Source: Phycisphaerae bacterium
GTDB taxonomy: Bacteria > Planctomycetota > Phycisphaerae > UBA1845
Direction: 5' to 3'
Assembly (NCBI GenBank): GCA_021604825.1
Contig: BQJS01000015.1
Span: 1 to 39,297, forward strand
DNA length: 39,297 bases
Position numbers and translations under genes: made by a program. This document shows, one piece after another, positions 19,111-28,663 of this stretch; position 1 is the first letter of the stretch; every line of letters starts with the position of its first letter. The notes under the pieces were generated by a model. That model was not told the DNA's origin, searched no databases, and saw nothing but the letters and a program-made list of their open reading frames with translations.

Positions 19111-19422
19111 ATGGCAACAGCAACAGCCAAGAAGCTAAAAATTCGCCCGTTGGATGATCGTCTCGTGGTCGCACAATGCTCAGCCGAAGAGATGACGGCT
19201 GGCGGTATTGTCCTGCCGGATAGCGCTCAGGAAAAACCACAGCGTGGCAAAGTTTTGTCGGTCGGTGCGGGCAAGTTGCTCGACAACGGCGAGCGCGGCG
19301 CGATGGATGTATCGGTTGGCGATGAAGTGTTCTACGGCAAGTACTCGGGCACGAACGTCGAAGTCAATGGTGAAGAACTCGTCATTCTCCGTGAGAGCGA
19401 CGTGCTGGCAATCTTCTGCTAG
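19111..19422 (+). CDS. groES: 10-kDa co-chaperonin GroES, copy 1
   Basis: A 103-residue GroES. The fold begins LKIRPLDDRLVV, and the mobile loop AEEMTAGGIVLPDSA carries the IVL tripeptide that docks on the GroEL apical domain. The roof segment and C-terminal strand ELVILRESDVLAIF are present. The ATG follows GAAAGGAAG; eight codons of open frame upstream are not used. The gene sits between two different groEL genes instead of the common groES-groEL order, so its partner could be either or both. Confidence 0.95.
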   Translation: MATATAKKLKIRPLDDRLVVAQCSAEEMTAGGIVLPDSAQEKPQRGKVLSVGAGKLLDNGERGAMDVSVGDEVFYGKYSGTNVEVNGEELVILRESDVLAIFC

Positions 19423-19489
19423 CAGGTAGGTTAACTTGTCCTTCGCGTGATTGATCGGCGAAGGATCAATAGATAGGAGCAACGACGAT

Positions 19490-21109
19490 ATGGCGTCGAA
19501 ACAAATGATGTTCAGTCAAGAGGCCCGCCAGCAGTTCTTGGAAGGCCTGACCAAACTCGCCAACGCGGTGAAAGTGACAATGGGGCCAACCGGTCACAAC
19601 GTCCTCCTGCAGAAGTCATGGGGAGCGCCCCGAATCACCAAAGACGGTGTTACGGTGAGCAAGGAAGTCGAATTGGAGCAGCCCTTTGAAAACATGGGCG
19701 CCAAAATGATCAACGAAGTCGCCTCCAAGACCAGCGACGCGGTTGGTGATGGAACGACCACCGCCACTGTCCTGGCTGAGGCGATTTACAAAGAGGGCTT
19801 GAAGCTGGTGACGGCCGGCGTGAGCCCCATGGAATTGAAGCGCGGCATGGACCTTGCGGTGCAGACCGCAGTCAAGAGCATCGCGTCACTCTCGACGCCC
19901 GTGAAGAACTCTGCCGACATCGAGAAAATCGCCACCATCAGTGCGAATGGCGACGAAGAAATCGGCAAGTTGTTGGCGGCTGCCCTCGAAGAAGTTGGCA
20001 AGGAAGGCGTCGTCGAGATTGAAGAAGGCAAGACGCTCGAAACCGAAAAGGAAGTCGTCGAAGGTATGCAGTTCGACAAGGGCTACCTCTCGCCATACTT
20101 CATGACCGATCCGGGTACGCTCGAATGCATTCTCGAAGATGCGTTCGTGTTGGTCTACGAAAAGAAGATCAGCAACTTGCGTGAATTCGTCCCGCTCGTT
20201 GAGAGCATCGCGTCGTCGGGCAAGCCGTTCCTGGTGATTGCCGAAGACGTCGAAGGCGAAGCGATGGCAGCATTGGTCGTCAACCGTCTCCGTGGTTTGC
20301 TGCACGTTTGTGCGGTGAAGGCTCCTGGGTTTGGTGATCGTCGCAAGGCCATGCTTGGTGATATCGCCACGCTGACCGGTGCGAAGATGATCAGCGAAGA
20401 CCTCGGCATCAAGCTTGAGAACGTCACGCTCGCCGACCTCGGCAAAGCCAAGAAGATCGTCGTCACCAAAGAAGACACGACGGTCATCGAAGGGGCTGGC
20501 AAAAAGAGCGAGATCAAAGCCCGCATCGAGCAGATCCGCAATCAGATTGAAAAGACCACCAGCGACTACGATCGCGAGAAATTGCAGGAGCGTCTCGCCA
20601 AGCTGACCGGTGGTGTGGCCGTCATTCGCGTTGGCGGACCGACCGAAGTTGAAGTGAAGGAACGCAAAGATTTGGTGGACGATGCTTTCCATGCAACAAA
20701 AGCGGCTGCGGAAGAAGGCGTGATCCCCGGCGGAGGTGTTGCATTCCTGCGTGCGATCGCAGCCGTTGAAAAAGGTCGCAGCAAAGCCGTCGGTGAGCAG
20801 AAGATGGGCTTTGATATTGTCGCCAAAGCCCTACGTGCCCCGGCATGGCAGATCATCAACAACTGCGGTGAAGACGGCGACGTCATCATCGAACAAATCC
20901 TTGAGAAATCAGGGACCAACGGATACGACGCCCGCAATCGTCAGTTTGTTGATATGGTCAAGACCGGTATCATCGACCCCGCGAAGGTCGCGCGAACTGC
21001 ATTGGAAAATGCCGTGAGCGTTTCCGGTCTCATGCTCACCACCGAGGTGATGCTGACGGACCTGAAAGATGGCGATGCGAAGGAAAGCGTCGCGAACTCG
21101 GTACACTAA
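19490..21109 (+). CDS. groEL: 60-kDa chaperonin GroEL, copy 2 (diverged, no GGM tail)
   Basis: A 539-residue GroEL paralogue with [30 protein letters not shown] and GFGDRRKAM. The hydrolysis Asp is kept in [14 protein letters not shown], although the surrounding segment ([16 protein letters not shown] in place of [14 protein letters not shown]) has drifted. The C-terminus ends [11 protein letters not shown] with no Gly/Met repeat. Start: ATG at 19490 after TAGGAGC; thirteen upstream codons are ignored. It lies 67 bases after groES1 and is followed by a terminator. Divergence from copies 1 and 3 in the equatorial region suggests a specialised ring, but mixed rings cannot be excluded. Confidence 0.95.
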   Translation: MASKQMMFSQEARQQFLEGLTKLANAVKVTMGPTGHNVLLQKSWGAPRITKDGVTVSKEVELEQPFENMGAKMINEVASKTSDAVGDGTTTATVLAEAIYKEGLKLVTAGVSPMELKRGMDLAVQTAVKSIASLSTPVKNSADIEKIATISANGDEEIGKLLAAALEEVGKEGVVEIEEGKTLETEKEVVEGMQFDKGYLSPYFMTDPGTLECILEDAFVLVYEKKISNLREFVPLVESIASSGKPFLVIAEDVEGEAMAALVVNRLRGLLHVCAVKAPGFGDRRKAMLGDIATLTGAKMISEDLGIKLENVTLADLGKAKKIVVTKEDTTVIEGAGKKSEIKARIEQIRNQIEKTTSDYDREKLQERLAKLTGGVAVIRVGGPTEVEVKERKDLVDDAFHATKAAAEEGVIPGGGVAFLRAIAAVEKGRSKAVGEQKMGFDIVAKALRAPAWQIINNCGEDGDVIIEQILEKSGTNGYDARNRQFVDMVKTGIIDPAKVARTALENAVSVSGLMLTTEVMLTDLKDGDAKESVANSVH

Positions 21110-21157
21110 CAAACGCAACGGTGTGATACCTGGCGCGTGAATAACGGTTGAAAACTT

Positions 21158-21195
21158 GGGGGCGGACGAAAAGCAACTCGTTCGTCCCCTTTTTT
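21158..21195 (+). terminator. Intrinsic terminator after groEL2
   Basis: GGACGAA (21164-21170) pairs with TTCGTCC (21181-21187) around a ten-base loop. The outer GG/CC pairs extend it past one bulged C. Six T residues follow at 21190-21195. It separates the chaperonin transcription unit from the dnaJ unit. Confidence 0.8.
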
Positions 21196-21273
21196 CACCG
21201 ATGCGGTTCGGTCGGTGAGTCGATAGCCTGTGCCATCGTGTGGCATGTTTGATCTTCAGATTAAGGCGAGGCA

Positions 21274-22410
21274 ATGAGTACGAAACGCGATTACTACGAA
21301 GTGCTGAGCGTCTCGCGCACGGCCTCTGCCGACGAGATTAAGAAAGCCTACCGCAAGTGTGCACTGAAGCACCACCCCGACCGCAACCGGGACAATCCAG
21401 AATCTGAGGCATTGTTCAAAGAAGCAGCCGAAGCGTACGAAGTTCTCAGCGATGCCAACAAGCGAGGTCGCTACGATCAATTCGGGCATGAGGGTATGGC
21501 GTCGAGCGGGATGCACGACTTTTCGCACATGGGTGCGGACGATATCTTCTCGATGTTCAACGATATTTTTGGTTCGGCGTTTGGCGGGGGCGGTCGAAGA
21601 GGACGTCGCCGCGGTGCCGATCTGCAAGCTGAGGTTGTCATCACGCTGAATGACGTTGCCAATGGCGTCAAAAAACGGTTGGAGTTTGTTCGCGAGGACG
21701 AATGCGAAACGTGTTCGGGAACCGGGGCCGAACCCGGCACCGATCGGCAGGGTTGCCCGACGTGCGGTGGTTATGGACAAGTCGAACAGACTGGCGGATT
21801 TGCGAGTTTGTTCGGTCGAATGGTCACGACCTGTCCGGATTGTCGCGGGCAGGGATCGGTGGTGGTGACGCCGTGCAAGGCATGCCGTGGGGCTGGACGT
21901 TCGCCCAAGGAACGGGTTGTCGTCGTGGACATTCCCTCGGGCATTCATGACGGACAAGCCGTGCGCATCCGTGGCGAAGGGGAAGCCGGTGAGCCGGGGG
22001 CGCCGCAAGGCGATTTGCATTGCTACGTGCGGGTGGCCAAACACGAATTGCTGGAACGCCATGAGAACGACCTCGTGTGTCGGATGCCGGTTTCGTTTAC
22101 ACAAGCGGCACTCGGAGCGAAGGTCGAAGTTCCGACCCTCAACGGAAAAGCTGAGTTGACGATCCCGAAAGGAGCGCAGCATGGCCAAGTCTTCAAGATG
22201 TCTGGGTTGGGGTTGCCTGATTTGCGCACGGGTCGGGCTGGTGATGAACTGGTGCAAGTGCTGATCGAAATTCCCAAGAAGCTCTCAGAAAAGCAGAAGT
22301 CGTTGTTGCGCGAATTTGCAGAAACCGAAGACCATACCGTGCTACCAGAATCCAAAGGGTTTTTTGAAAAACTGGTGAACTACTTCGGCGCTGAAGAAGC
22401 CAAGAAATAG
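21274..22410 (+). CDS. dnaJ: Chaperone protein DnaJ
   Basis: The 378-residue protein has all type I DnaJ parts in order: J domain (HPD at 34-36), Gly/Phe-rich linker ([16 protein letters not shown]), four CxxCxGxG zinc repeats ([32 protein letters not shown]), and the two C-terminal substrate-binding beta domains. It stimulates DnaK ATPase and delivers unfolded clients. The ATG follows GGCGAGG. The grpE gene follows at 40 bases. No dnaK is in the window. Confidence 0.96.
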   Translation: MSTKRDYYEVLSVSRTASADEIKKAYRKCALKHHPDRNRDNPESEALFKEAAEAYEVLSDANKRGRYDQFGHEGMASSGMHDFSHMGADDIFSMFNDIFGSAFGGGGRRGRRRGADLQAEVVITLNDVANGVKKRLEFVREDECETCSGTGAEPGTDRQGCPTCGGYGQVEQTGGFASLFGRMVTTCPDCRGQGSVVVTPCKACRGAGRSPKERVVVVDIPSGIHDGQAVRIRGEGEAGEPGAPQGDLHCYVRVAKHELLERHENDLVCRMPVSFTQAALGAKVEVPTLNGKAELTIPKGAQHGQVFKMSGLGLPDLRTGRAGDELVQVLIEIPKKLSEKQKSLLREFAETEDHTVLPESKGFFEKLVNYFGAEEAKK

Positions 22411-22450
22411 CTCGCAATCGATATAGAGCAAAGCAGAGTTGAGTTAACTG

Positions 22451-23107
22451 ATGAGTGCAAGAAAGAACAAAAAGAAAGTCTCCATCGCAGACGGGAAAGC
22501 CGATGCTCCGGCAAACGAAGATGCAGCCCCTGACGCCAATGAATGCGAAACGGATGTTGAGGCGGAAGCTGCGGAGAGCATTGATCCAATCGATCAGCTC
22601 AAAGCCGAAGTGGCGGAGTGGAAAGATAAATTTCTGCGATCAAAAGCCGAGCAGCAAAACATCGCCCGCCGCAGCAGCAATGAGATCGCAGAAGCGCTTC
22701 GATATTCAGGCACCGGCCTGCTGAAATCCGTCATCGAGGTGATGGACGATTTGGACCGAACGGTGGAAGCCGTTGGCGGTGAGGGTGATACGGACAGCAC
22801 ATTGGCGGAAGGGGTGCGACTTGTTCGCGATAAGTTGCAGAAAATCTTGACCGACAACCATGTCGAAGTCATTGACGCCAGTGATGCCGCGTTCGATCCC
22901 ATGATGCACGAGGCGCTGCTGCAGCAACCGTCCGCCGACCACGAACCGGGGCGCGTGATTCAACAGATTCAAAAAGGTTATCGATTGCACGATCGCGTGC
23001 TGCGACCAGCCAAGGTCATTGTTTCTGCGGCGGCTCCTGACAGTGAGGAATCGCAGTCACCCGATGCTGAATCATCCGACGAATCTGTCGAGGTGGAAAA
23101 CAAGTAG
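22451..23107 (+). CDS. grpE: Nucleotide exchange factor GrpE
   Basis: A 218-residue GrpE. An acidic, low-complexity N-terminal 55 residues precedes the long dimerising coiled coil (IDQLKAEVAEWKDKFLRSKAEQQN, then the RRSSNEIAEALRY helix). The C-terminal beta wing that inserts into DnaK ends PAKVIVSAA, as in the family. Another acidic tail follows. It releases ADP from DnaK and pairs functionally with the preceding dnaJ. The ATG is at 22451 with only a weak ribosome site, so coupling to dnaJ is likely. Confidence 0.93.
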   Translation: MSARKNKKKVSIADGKADAPANEDAAPDANECETDVEAEAAESIDPIDQLKAEVAEWKDKFLRSKAEQQNIARRSSNEIAEALRYSGTGLLKSVIEVMDDLDRTVEAVGGEGDTDSTLAEGVRLVRDKLQKILTDNHVEVIDASDAAFDPMMHEALLQQPSADHEPGRVIQQIQKGYRLHDRVLRPAKVIVSAAAPDSEESQSPDAESSDESVEVENK

Positions 23108-23150
23108 GCCAGAAAATACGTAGATCAGAAGTTCGCAGGAGCGTTTGAAA

Positions 23151-23543
23151 ATGCCGACATACGATTACGAATGTGAAGCCTGCGGGCACGTCTTTGAAAT
23201 GTTTCAAAGCATCACCGCCCGCGCCAAGCGCAAGCCCGAAGACGCGTGTGAGGGATGTGGTAAGCACGCTCCCATTCGTCGACTGATCGGATCAGGCGGA
23301 GCGGTCATCTTTAAGGGCGACGGTTTTTACGAAACCGACTACCGCAGCGACAGCTACAAGAAGGCGGCCAAAGCCGACAAAGAAAGTCAATCGGGTTCGA
23401 CGGACAAGTCCGGCTCATCGGACAAATCGTCTAAGTCGGATACCTCCGGAACGAAGAAAGAATCCACTGCAGACAAGGCCTCTTCGTCGACGACCACGTC
23501 ATCAAGTTCAGATAAGCCAGCCAAGAAAGCGACTGATTCATAG
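23151..23543 (+). CDS. FmdB-like zinc-ribbon protein with Ser/Lys-rich tail
   Basis: Residues 1-45 form the FmdB/CxxC-CxxC putative regulatory zinc ribbon: [16 protein letters not shown] with Cys8 and Cys11, then CEGCGK. The [15 protein letters not shown] motif is also typical. From about residue 65 to 130 the chain is a disordered Ser/Thr/Lys/Asp repeat. Such small proteins have no firmly established role; family members have been suggested to act in regulation. Start: the ATG at 23151 lies nine bases after AGGAG, whereas the in-frame TTG at 23145 is too close. It follows grpE by 43 bases and precedes yacG by four. Confidence 0.85.
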   Translation: MPTYDYECEACGHVFEMFQSITARAKRKPEDACEGCGKHAPIRRLIGSGGAVIFKGDGFYETDYRSDSYKKAAKADKESQSGSTDKSGSSDKSSKSDTSGTKKESTADKASSSTTTSSSSDKPAKKATDS

Positions 23544-23547
23544 CGGC

Positions 23548-23751
23548 GTGATTCGATACACCTGCCCAACTTGTCAGAAGACCATCGGCGTGACCACCCG
23601 CGAGGAAGCTCCGAGTCGGCCATTCTGCTCCCGGCGATGCCAGTTGATTGACTTGGGCAAGTGGCTCAACGCCGAATATGTGATCAGCGATCCCATCCTG
23701 CCAGATGATGTTGATGAATTGCCCGATGTCGATTCGACGTCGATGAATTGA
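23548..23751 (+). CDS. yacG: YacG-type zinc-binding protein
   Basis: A 67-residue protein with Cys6-x2-Cys9 and Cys27-x3-Cys31 (CPTC and CSRRC), followed by the signature LIDLGKWL and an acidic tail. This matches the YacG family, known in Escherichia coli as an inhibitor of DNA gyrase that binds its B subunit. The start is a GTG four bases after the fmdB-like stop, so it is likely translated by coupling. Its presence in a chaperone operon is probably incidental. Confidence 0.88.
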   Translation: MIRYTCPTCQKTIGVTTREEAPSRPFCSRRCQLIDLGKWLNAEYVISDPILPDDVDELPDVDSTSMN

Positions 23752-23887
23752 GGCAATTCCGGCCACAAGCCCCGCCAGCCGATTCTCATTGCTCACATAC
23801 CCGCCGCGTTTATAATCGCGACGTCGGGCTCGTCAAAGTCGGGCGTTCCAGAACGGCAAGTTGGTTTTCATCAGCGAGTACACAATC

Positions 23888-24970
23888 ATGTCCAACGAAT
23901 CTGGCATGGCCAATGGCTCAAATGAAAATGTGAACTCAACGGTCGCAAGTTGGATGCGTGGTGTAGGCGCGTTCGATTTTCTGAAGGGATGGCGCGGTGC
24001 GTTTCAGGGCCGGGCAGTGGTGCTGGCGACGGCTGGGCTGTTGGTGACGGCGCTTTGGACTTGGATTCTGGATCGGTTGTGGAAGGAGAGCGATGCGGTA
24101 GGCATGCCATCGCTATTGCTTGACCGTGTCGATGCGAGTTGGGATTCATTTTTTCTGCTGAGTGCGGTTGTCCGCGAGCAATGGTTTTACGGTTTGTGTT
24201 TGCTTATTCCTTTGGCTTTCTTGTGGGCACTTTTGGGCGGGGCGATATGGCGGATGCTCGCGTGCAAGCAAACGGAAACGTCGCATCCATCGATCAGCCG
24301 GGCCCTGGAGTATGCCATCGGGCATTATTGGAAAGGGTTCCTGCTTGCTTGGGCGCTGCCCGTTGGGTTCGGTTTGCTGATCGGTGCGATGGTGGTCCTG
24401 TATGGCATGTTCATGGCCATCCCCTGGTTGGGTGATTTGGTTGGCGGCGTGTTCTTCTTCATTCCGTTGGCGTTGGGTTGCCTGTTGGCGTTTGGCTTGC
24501 TGGTTGTGCTAATCGGGGGGCATCTCTTTGCACCTGGTGTCGCGGTGAGCGGATCACACGGTACCGACGCGGTGACCAGCGCCGTTTCGTATGTCTTGAG
24601 TCGTCCCATCCGCGCGATTGCGTATTTTCTAACCACCTGCCTGATGGTCTGGGTTACATCATTCTTGCTGATATGGTTGGTATCGCTGGCAGAATCGGTA
24701 ACGATGACACTGGCATCCTTTGGCGAGGGATTGCTATCCACGCGCGGCGAGGCGGGCAGCGACAAGACATCGGATTTCCTGATCGGCTTTTGGCTGGGCG
24801 GTTTGCATTATCTGGCCCAAGGGGTTGTGACCTGTGTTTTCTTTGCCGGCTCGGTTGTGAGTTTTTTGCTCCTGCGTGAGTCTGTCGATGGCACGGATCG
24901 GTGCGAGTTGGGCACGGTTGGCGTTGGCGTGGCGACAACCAGCCTCGTAGAACCCGTCGACACCCCATAA
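23888..24970 (+). CDS. Polytopic inner-membrane protein of unknown function
   Basis: A 360-residue protein with about six predicted membrane helices, for example VVLATAGLLVTALWTWIL, a segment at LLIPLAFLWALLGGAIW, a long pair around WALPVGFGLLIGAMVVLYG, then FIPLALGCLLAFGLLVVLIGG, ACFLTTCLMVW-like and a final VVTCVFFAGSVVSFLLL. The ATG at 23888 is preceded by GCGAG; a TTG 27 bases upstream is also in frame. No enzymatic motif is visible. It precedes a membrane glycosyltransferase gene by 139 bases and may share its transcript. Confidence 0.72.
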   Translation: MSNESGMANGSNENVNSTVASWMRGVGAFDFLKGWRGAFQGRAVVLATAGLLVTALWTWILDRLWKESDAVGMPSLLLDRVDASWDSFFLLSAVVREQWFYGLCLLIPLAFLWALLGGAIWRMLACKQTETSHPSISRALEYAIGHYWKGFLLAWALPVGFGLLIGAMVVLYGMFMAIPWLGDLVGGVFFFIPLALGCLLAFGLLVVLIGGHLFAPGVAVSGSHGTDAVTSAVSYVLSRPIRAIAYFLTTCLMVWVTSFLLIWLVSLAESVTMTLASFGEGLLSTRGEAGSDKTSDFLIGFWLGGLHYLAQGVVTCVFFAGSVVSFLLLRESVDGTDRCELGTVGVGVATTSLVEPVDTP

Positions 24971-25109
24971 GTTTGCACCGAATGGGAAGCCGATTGTTTC
25001 TGATCGGTCGGGCCAAATGTTTTCTGATTGGACAACACCGAAGCGGTACGGATAATCCGATTCTCAGAATGATTCTTGAGAGTTCCGCTCTTGGGCTGAA
25101 AGGCGCGAT

Positions 25110-26387
25110 ATGCCCGTTGGGATGATAATTTGGCTTGGATGTTGTGGTGTTGTCGGGTTGGTTTGGGCCAGTCGACAGTTCGCGGTGATGCGCGCGGTGC
25201 GGCAGGATCGCCGTCTCCGCCCGGATTCGCACGGGCCACTGGACGGGAACGCCCCTCGACTTTCGCTTCTCGTATCCGCCAAGGACGAAGAAGACAACAT
25301 CGAGGCGTGCATCGCATCGCTGTTGAAACAGGATTACCCCAACCTGGAAATCATCGCGATCAACGATCGCAGCGACGACCGGACCGGTGAAATCCTTGAC
25401 GAGATTCAGCGAAAGCGGGGCGATTTGGTGCAGGCTGTTCATGTTCGGCGGCTGGCCGACGGTTGGTTTGGCAAGAATCACGCCATGCATACGGGGATGA
25501 AATACGCCACCGGTGAATGGCTTTGCTTCATCGACGCCGATTGCAAACAGACCTCCGAAAAAACGCTTTCGATGGCGATGCAGGAAGTGCTGAGTCGCAA
25601 GGCGGATTTTCTGTCGGTGCTTCCCGTTTTGGAAACCAAGACGTTCTGGGAGCGGCTCATTCAGCCGATTTGCGCCGCGATTCTGGTGATTTGGTTCGAT
25701 CCTGAAAAGGTCAACAACCCGCGTTGTAAAGCTGCCTACGCCAACGGCGCATTCATGATGATGTCGCGAAATGCGTATCAGAAAATTGGTGGGCACACAG
25801 CCGTCAAAACCGAACTCAACGAAGACATCTGCATGGCTCGGTTGGCCAAGGATGGCGGACTGAAATTGTTCGTTATACAAAACGACGGCCTCTACCTGAC
25901 CCGTATGTACTCATCGTTTAAGGAAGCATGGCGCGGATGGAGTCGGATTTTCTTCGGCACATTCCGAACGTATCGCCGGTTGTTTGCGACATTGGGCCTG
26001 GTCTTGTCGATGAGTGTGTTTCCATTCGTCAGCTTGATCGTGGCCATCGCCGGATTGGTGTTGGCCGACGACGTTGCCCGCGACCATTGGTGGATTGCAC
26101 TTGGGGTGACGGGCTTGGTTGTGGCCATGCTGGAAGTCGTCATCTTCCAGTTCATGCGTTTGGTCCGGGCGGCGAATTGGGCTTGGATGACTTATTTCTT
26201 CGGCGTGCTGTTGGGCGTCGGCATGTTGGTGATGGCAATTCGCAAAGCCGCAGGCGCTTCGACAACTTGGCGCGGGACAACGTACCAAAACGACCAATGC
26301 GCCAAGCCGATCGATGAAGCTGAAGTGGACATTGCTGAGTCACCGATTGGCGGCGTCGTTGATTCGCGACCTCTAACCGATGCCTGA
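25110..26387 (+). CDS. Membrane-bound family 2 glycosyltransferase (HpnB/CrtQ-like)
   Basis: A 425-residue protein with a single N-terminal membrane helix (MIIWLGCCGVVGLVWA), a GT-A domain (LSLLVSAKDEEDN, AINDRSDD, FIDADCKQT as the DxD motif, and TELNEDICMARLAKDGG with the acceptor-site ED), and at least three C-terminal helices. The LTRMYSSFKEAWRGWSR segment is typical of HpnB/CrtQ-type processive-like transferases that act on lipid acceptors such as hopanoids or carotenoids. Which lipid is modified is unknown. The ATG at 25110 follows AAGG. The next gene overlaps its 3' end by 8 bases. Confidence 0.88.
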   Translation: MPVGMIIWLGCCGVVGLVWASRQFAVMRAVRQDRRLRPDSHGPLDGNAPRLSLLVSAKDEEDNIEACIASLLKQDYPNLEIIAINDRSDDRTGEILDEIQRKRGDLVQAVHVRRLADGWFGKNHAMHTGMKYATGEWLCFIDADCKQTSEKTLSMAMQEVLSRKADFLSVLPVLETKTFWERLIQPICAAILVIWFDPEKVNNPRCKAAYANGAFMMMSRNAYQKIGGHTAVKTELNEDICMARLAKDGGLKLFVIQNDGLYLTRMYSSFKEAWRGWSRIFFGTFRTYRRLFATLGLVLSMSVFPFVSLIVAIAGLVLADDVARDHWWIALGVTGLVVAMLEVVIFQFMRLVRAANWAWMTYFFGVLLGVGMLVMAIRKAAGASTTWRGTTYQNDQCAKPIDEAEVDIAESPIGGVVDSRPLTDA

Positions 26388-26874
26388 GAACACACAATGG
26401 CGGGTCGTGGTTGCGGGAACGGTTGCGCTCGCGGTGATTTGGATGCTGCTGCGGGTCCGCAAGTGGTTAAAGCGTCGAAGCACACCTAAAATCCACCCCA
26501 GGCTTCAAAAGTACCAACCGAGCCAAGATGACTTTGCGGCCAAACGGCGCGAGGAATCTGCGAAGATCATTGCAACATCCAGCGGAGAGTCCCTGGTCGG
26601 TTATCGAATCGTGCGTCAGGTGGAAGCCGTTTTTGTTGATGGGTTCAGACGACCGGAAGAAGCGGTGGAAGGACTCAAGGCGGTGGCTGCCATGAAGGGG
26701 GCCAACGCGGTGCTGTGCGTCCGCCACGAGCCGATCGGTTCGGGTCGGTATTCAGCGAGTGGTGATGCGGTGATCGTCGAATCGATCGAACCGGAGTCGC
26801 CGCCACCAACTGTCGAGCAGACAGACGCTGGGATCGATGTCACCGAGGAGGATTCCGATGATGGTGTGGCCTAA
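26380..26874 (+). CDS. YbjQ-like domain protein with N-terminal membrane anchor
   Basis: A 164-residue protein. One hydrophobic helix at residues 8-24 is followed by a basic stretch (VRKWLKRRSTPK). Residues 65-132 (GYRIVRQVEAVFVDG, then MKGANAVLCVRH and SGDAVIVE) have the shape of the YbjQ/UPF0145 putative heavy-metal-binding domain, a pentameric beta fold. The C-terminal 30 residues are acidic and probably unstructured. It overlaps the glycosyltransferase gene by eight bases, a sign of coupling. Metal binding is not shown. Confidence 0.6.
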   Translation: MPENTQWRVVVAGTVALAVIWMLLRVRKWLKRRSTPKIHPRLQKYQPSQDDFAAKRREESAKIIATSSGESLVGYRIVRQVEAVFVDGFRRPEEAVEGLKAVAAMKGANAVLCVRHEPIGSGRYSASGDAVIVESIEPESPPPTVEQTDAGIDVTEEDSDDGVA

Positions 26875-26922
26875 GTCGAACTTAGTGCATTCGGATCCCG
26901 TAAGAGCATTGAGGTAAATCCA

Positions 26923-28101
26923 ATGAAATCGATGACGAAGATTGTCGTGACGGGCTTGATATTGGCGGTTGGTGCGATGGCGTTGACCAGTTCGCCTGCT
27001 CGGGCTGATCGCGACGAGACGCGACTGACACGGCTCGACCCGATCATCAGAAAGCAGGCCGACGAATCGCAGAAGCGGGCGCTGGCGTATCTCGAAGCAT
27101 CTCAGAAGCCTGATGGCGGTTGGGAAGGCTTTCAGGGCAGTGATCCGGCGATTAGCGCAATGATCGCAAAGTGCTTCGCGCAACATCGCGACTATGGGCC
27201 GAAGCATGCAGTGGTGCGCCGCGCTTTTGAGTTCATGTTGAAACATGTGCAAGAAGACGGCGGTATCTATGTTCCAGAACTGGGGCTGCACAATTACTAC
27301 ACGTCGGTGATCGTGATGGCGCTTTCAACCAGCGACGATCCCGAGATCAAACAAGTTGTAGCCAACGCTCAGAAATACCTTACCAAACTGCAATGGGACG
27401 AGGGCGAGCAGCGCGATCGTTCCGACGTGTTCTACGGCGGTGCGGGGTATGGCCGTCACAAGCGCCCCGATCTTTCAAATACCCAAATGATGCTCGAAGC
27501 CTTGCACCAAAGCGGGTTGTCACCTGAAGACCCGGTCTTCAAGCGGGCGCAGGTGTTCATTTCGCGTTGCCAAATGCTCGAGGAAACGAACGATCAAGCG
27601 TTTGCAAAGGGGGGCGATGGGGGGTTCATCTATTCGCCGGCCAACGGTGGGGAGAGCAAAGCCGGTTTCAAGCCCATACCTGCAAGTGAATCCGATGACG
27701 CGAAGGTTCTGCGCAGTTATGGGTCGATGACGTATGCCGGATTCAAAAGCCTGCTGTACGCCCAGGTTGGCAAGGACGACGTTCGCGTGAAGCGGGCGAT
27801 TCAATGGATACGAAATAACTACACCCTATCGCAGAACCCCAATATGCCCGAAGCGCAGTCCAAGCAGGGGCTATACTATTTTTTCCACACGTTTGCCCGG
27901 GCGCTGGATGCGTGGGGCGAGGATGTCATTGTTGATAAGGCATCGGTACGGCACGAGTGGCGGGCGGACCTTTGTCGCGAACTACTCAAACTTCAGCGAA
28001 AGGACGGTAGTTGGGTCAACGAGGAAGATCGTTGGTTCGAGTCCAATCCCAATCTGGTGACGGCATATTCCGTGTTGGCGCTGCAGACGGCGACTCAGTA
28101 G
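26923..28101 (+). CDS. Secreted alpha-toroid protein with prenyltransferase/squalene-cyclase-type repeats
   Basis: The 392-residue protein begins with a signal peptide (IVVTGLILAVGAMAL, cleavage after ARA near residue 29). Repeats of about 50 residues with QxxDGxW signatures (SQKPDGGWEGF near 62-72, QRKDGSWVNE near 361) and helix pairs such as ISAMIAKCFAQH and VTAYSVLALQTA form the alpha-alpha toroid of the prenyltransferase/squalene-oxidase-repeat family. Squalene cyclases carry an acidic DxDD motif, absent here, so cyclase activity is not expected. Planctomycetes often encode secreted proteins of this type with unknown role. Its ATG follows GAGGT, 48 bases after the YbjQ-like gene. Confidence 0.8.
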   Translation: MKSMTKIVVTGLILAVGAMALTSSPARADRDETRLTRLDPIIRKQADESQKRALAYLEASQKPDGGWEGFQGSDPAISAMIAKCFAQHRDYGPKHAVVRRAFEFMLKHVQEDGGIYVPELGLHNYYTSVIVMALSTSDDPEIKQVVANAQKYLTKLQWDEGEQRDRSDVFYGGAGYGRHKRPDLSNTQMMLEALHQSGLSPEDPVFKRAQVFISRCQMLEETNDQAFAKGGDGGFIYSPANGGESKAGFKPIPASESDDAKVLRSYGSMTYAGFKSLLYAQVGKDDVRVKRAIQWIRNNYTLSQNPNMPEAQSKQGLYYFFHTFARALDAWGEDVIVDKASVRHEWRADLCRELLKLQRKDGSWVNEEDRWFESNPNLVTAYSVLALQTATQ

Positions 28102-28241
28102 CCTCTTGAGCAGCGGCTAATGCCCAAGGTGACTGGACCCGGGGGGCACTGGTGCACTATGCTATGACCAATGGGTCATGCAGATGGATTGACGGGAATC
28201 TAGGCTTCTTCGTTCTTGCGCGAATTTAGCGGAGACTTGTG

Positions 28242-28598
28242 ATGGCAAAAGGAAGTATGCGTCGATTTGACGTGCAGGCGAAGTACGCGATGTATTGTTC
28301 GATTGGAGCAATTCTTGGGCTGGGCGGACTCGCCGTTCTGATTTTTAGGAATTTCAGGAAACTAGAGAGGGCCGTCGTTTTCAGTCGCGAATCCATGTTT
28401 GCGCCGGCGGTTTTTGTGGTCACGGCTGCCACGTTGTTGCTGGCTGCAACCGCCGCGATGATGGGGTTTAACAGCGCGGGTCAAAAGCGAAACACAAACA
28501 ACAAGCAATCCTGGATCGCGTTTTTTGTGGGGACGGCAGCCGCATCGCTGACCATCATCCTGTTCGGCATGTTTTGGTTCTATAAGTTGAGAATCTGA
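28242..28598 (+). CDS. Small three-helix membrane protein, unknown
   Basis: A 118-residue protein with three predicted membrane helices (MYCSIGAILGLGGLAVLIF, PAVFVVTAATLLLAATAAMM, WIAFFVGTAAASLTIILFGMFW) joined by short basic loops. No signature is recognised. The start is the ATG after GGAG; the preceding GTG is also in frame. It stands 140 bases after the toroid gene, and a small hairpin at 28164-28179 (ATGACC/GGTCAT) lies between them. Confidence 0.65.
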   Translation: MAKGSMRRFDVQAKYAMYCSIGAILGLGGLAVLIFRNFRKLERAVVFSRESMFAPAVFVVTAATLLLAATAAMMGFNSAGQKRNTNNKQSWIAFFVGTAAASLTIILFGMFWFYKLRI

Positions 28599-28627
28599 GA
28601 GTAGGGATTCGGTTCTTGATTGGAATT

Positions 28628-28663
28628 GTTCTTGTGTGAGTCTTCGTTCTTGTGTGAGTCTTC
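28628..28663. repeat. Exact tandem duplication of 18 bases
   Basis: The 18-base unit beginning GTTCTTGTGTGAG occurs twice head to tail, at 28628-28645 and 28646-28663, with no mismatch. It lies in the 205-base gap between the convergent membrane-protein and metF genes, which holds no gene. Confidence 0.8.

Noticed and set aside
21256..22257. 333-codon frame on the minus strand
   Set aside because: It is opposite dnaJ, whose four zinc repeats and HPD motif are unmistakable.
24654..25880. 408-codon frame on the minus strand
   Set aside because: It is antisense to the membrane protein and glycosyltransferase genes and is Arg/His/Pro-rich, typical of a shadow frame in GC-rich DNA.
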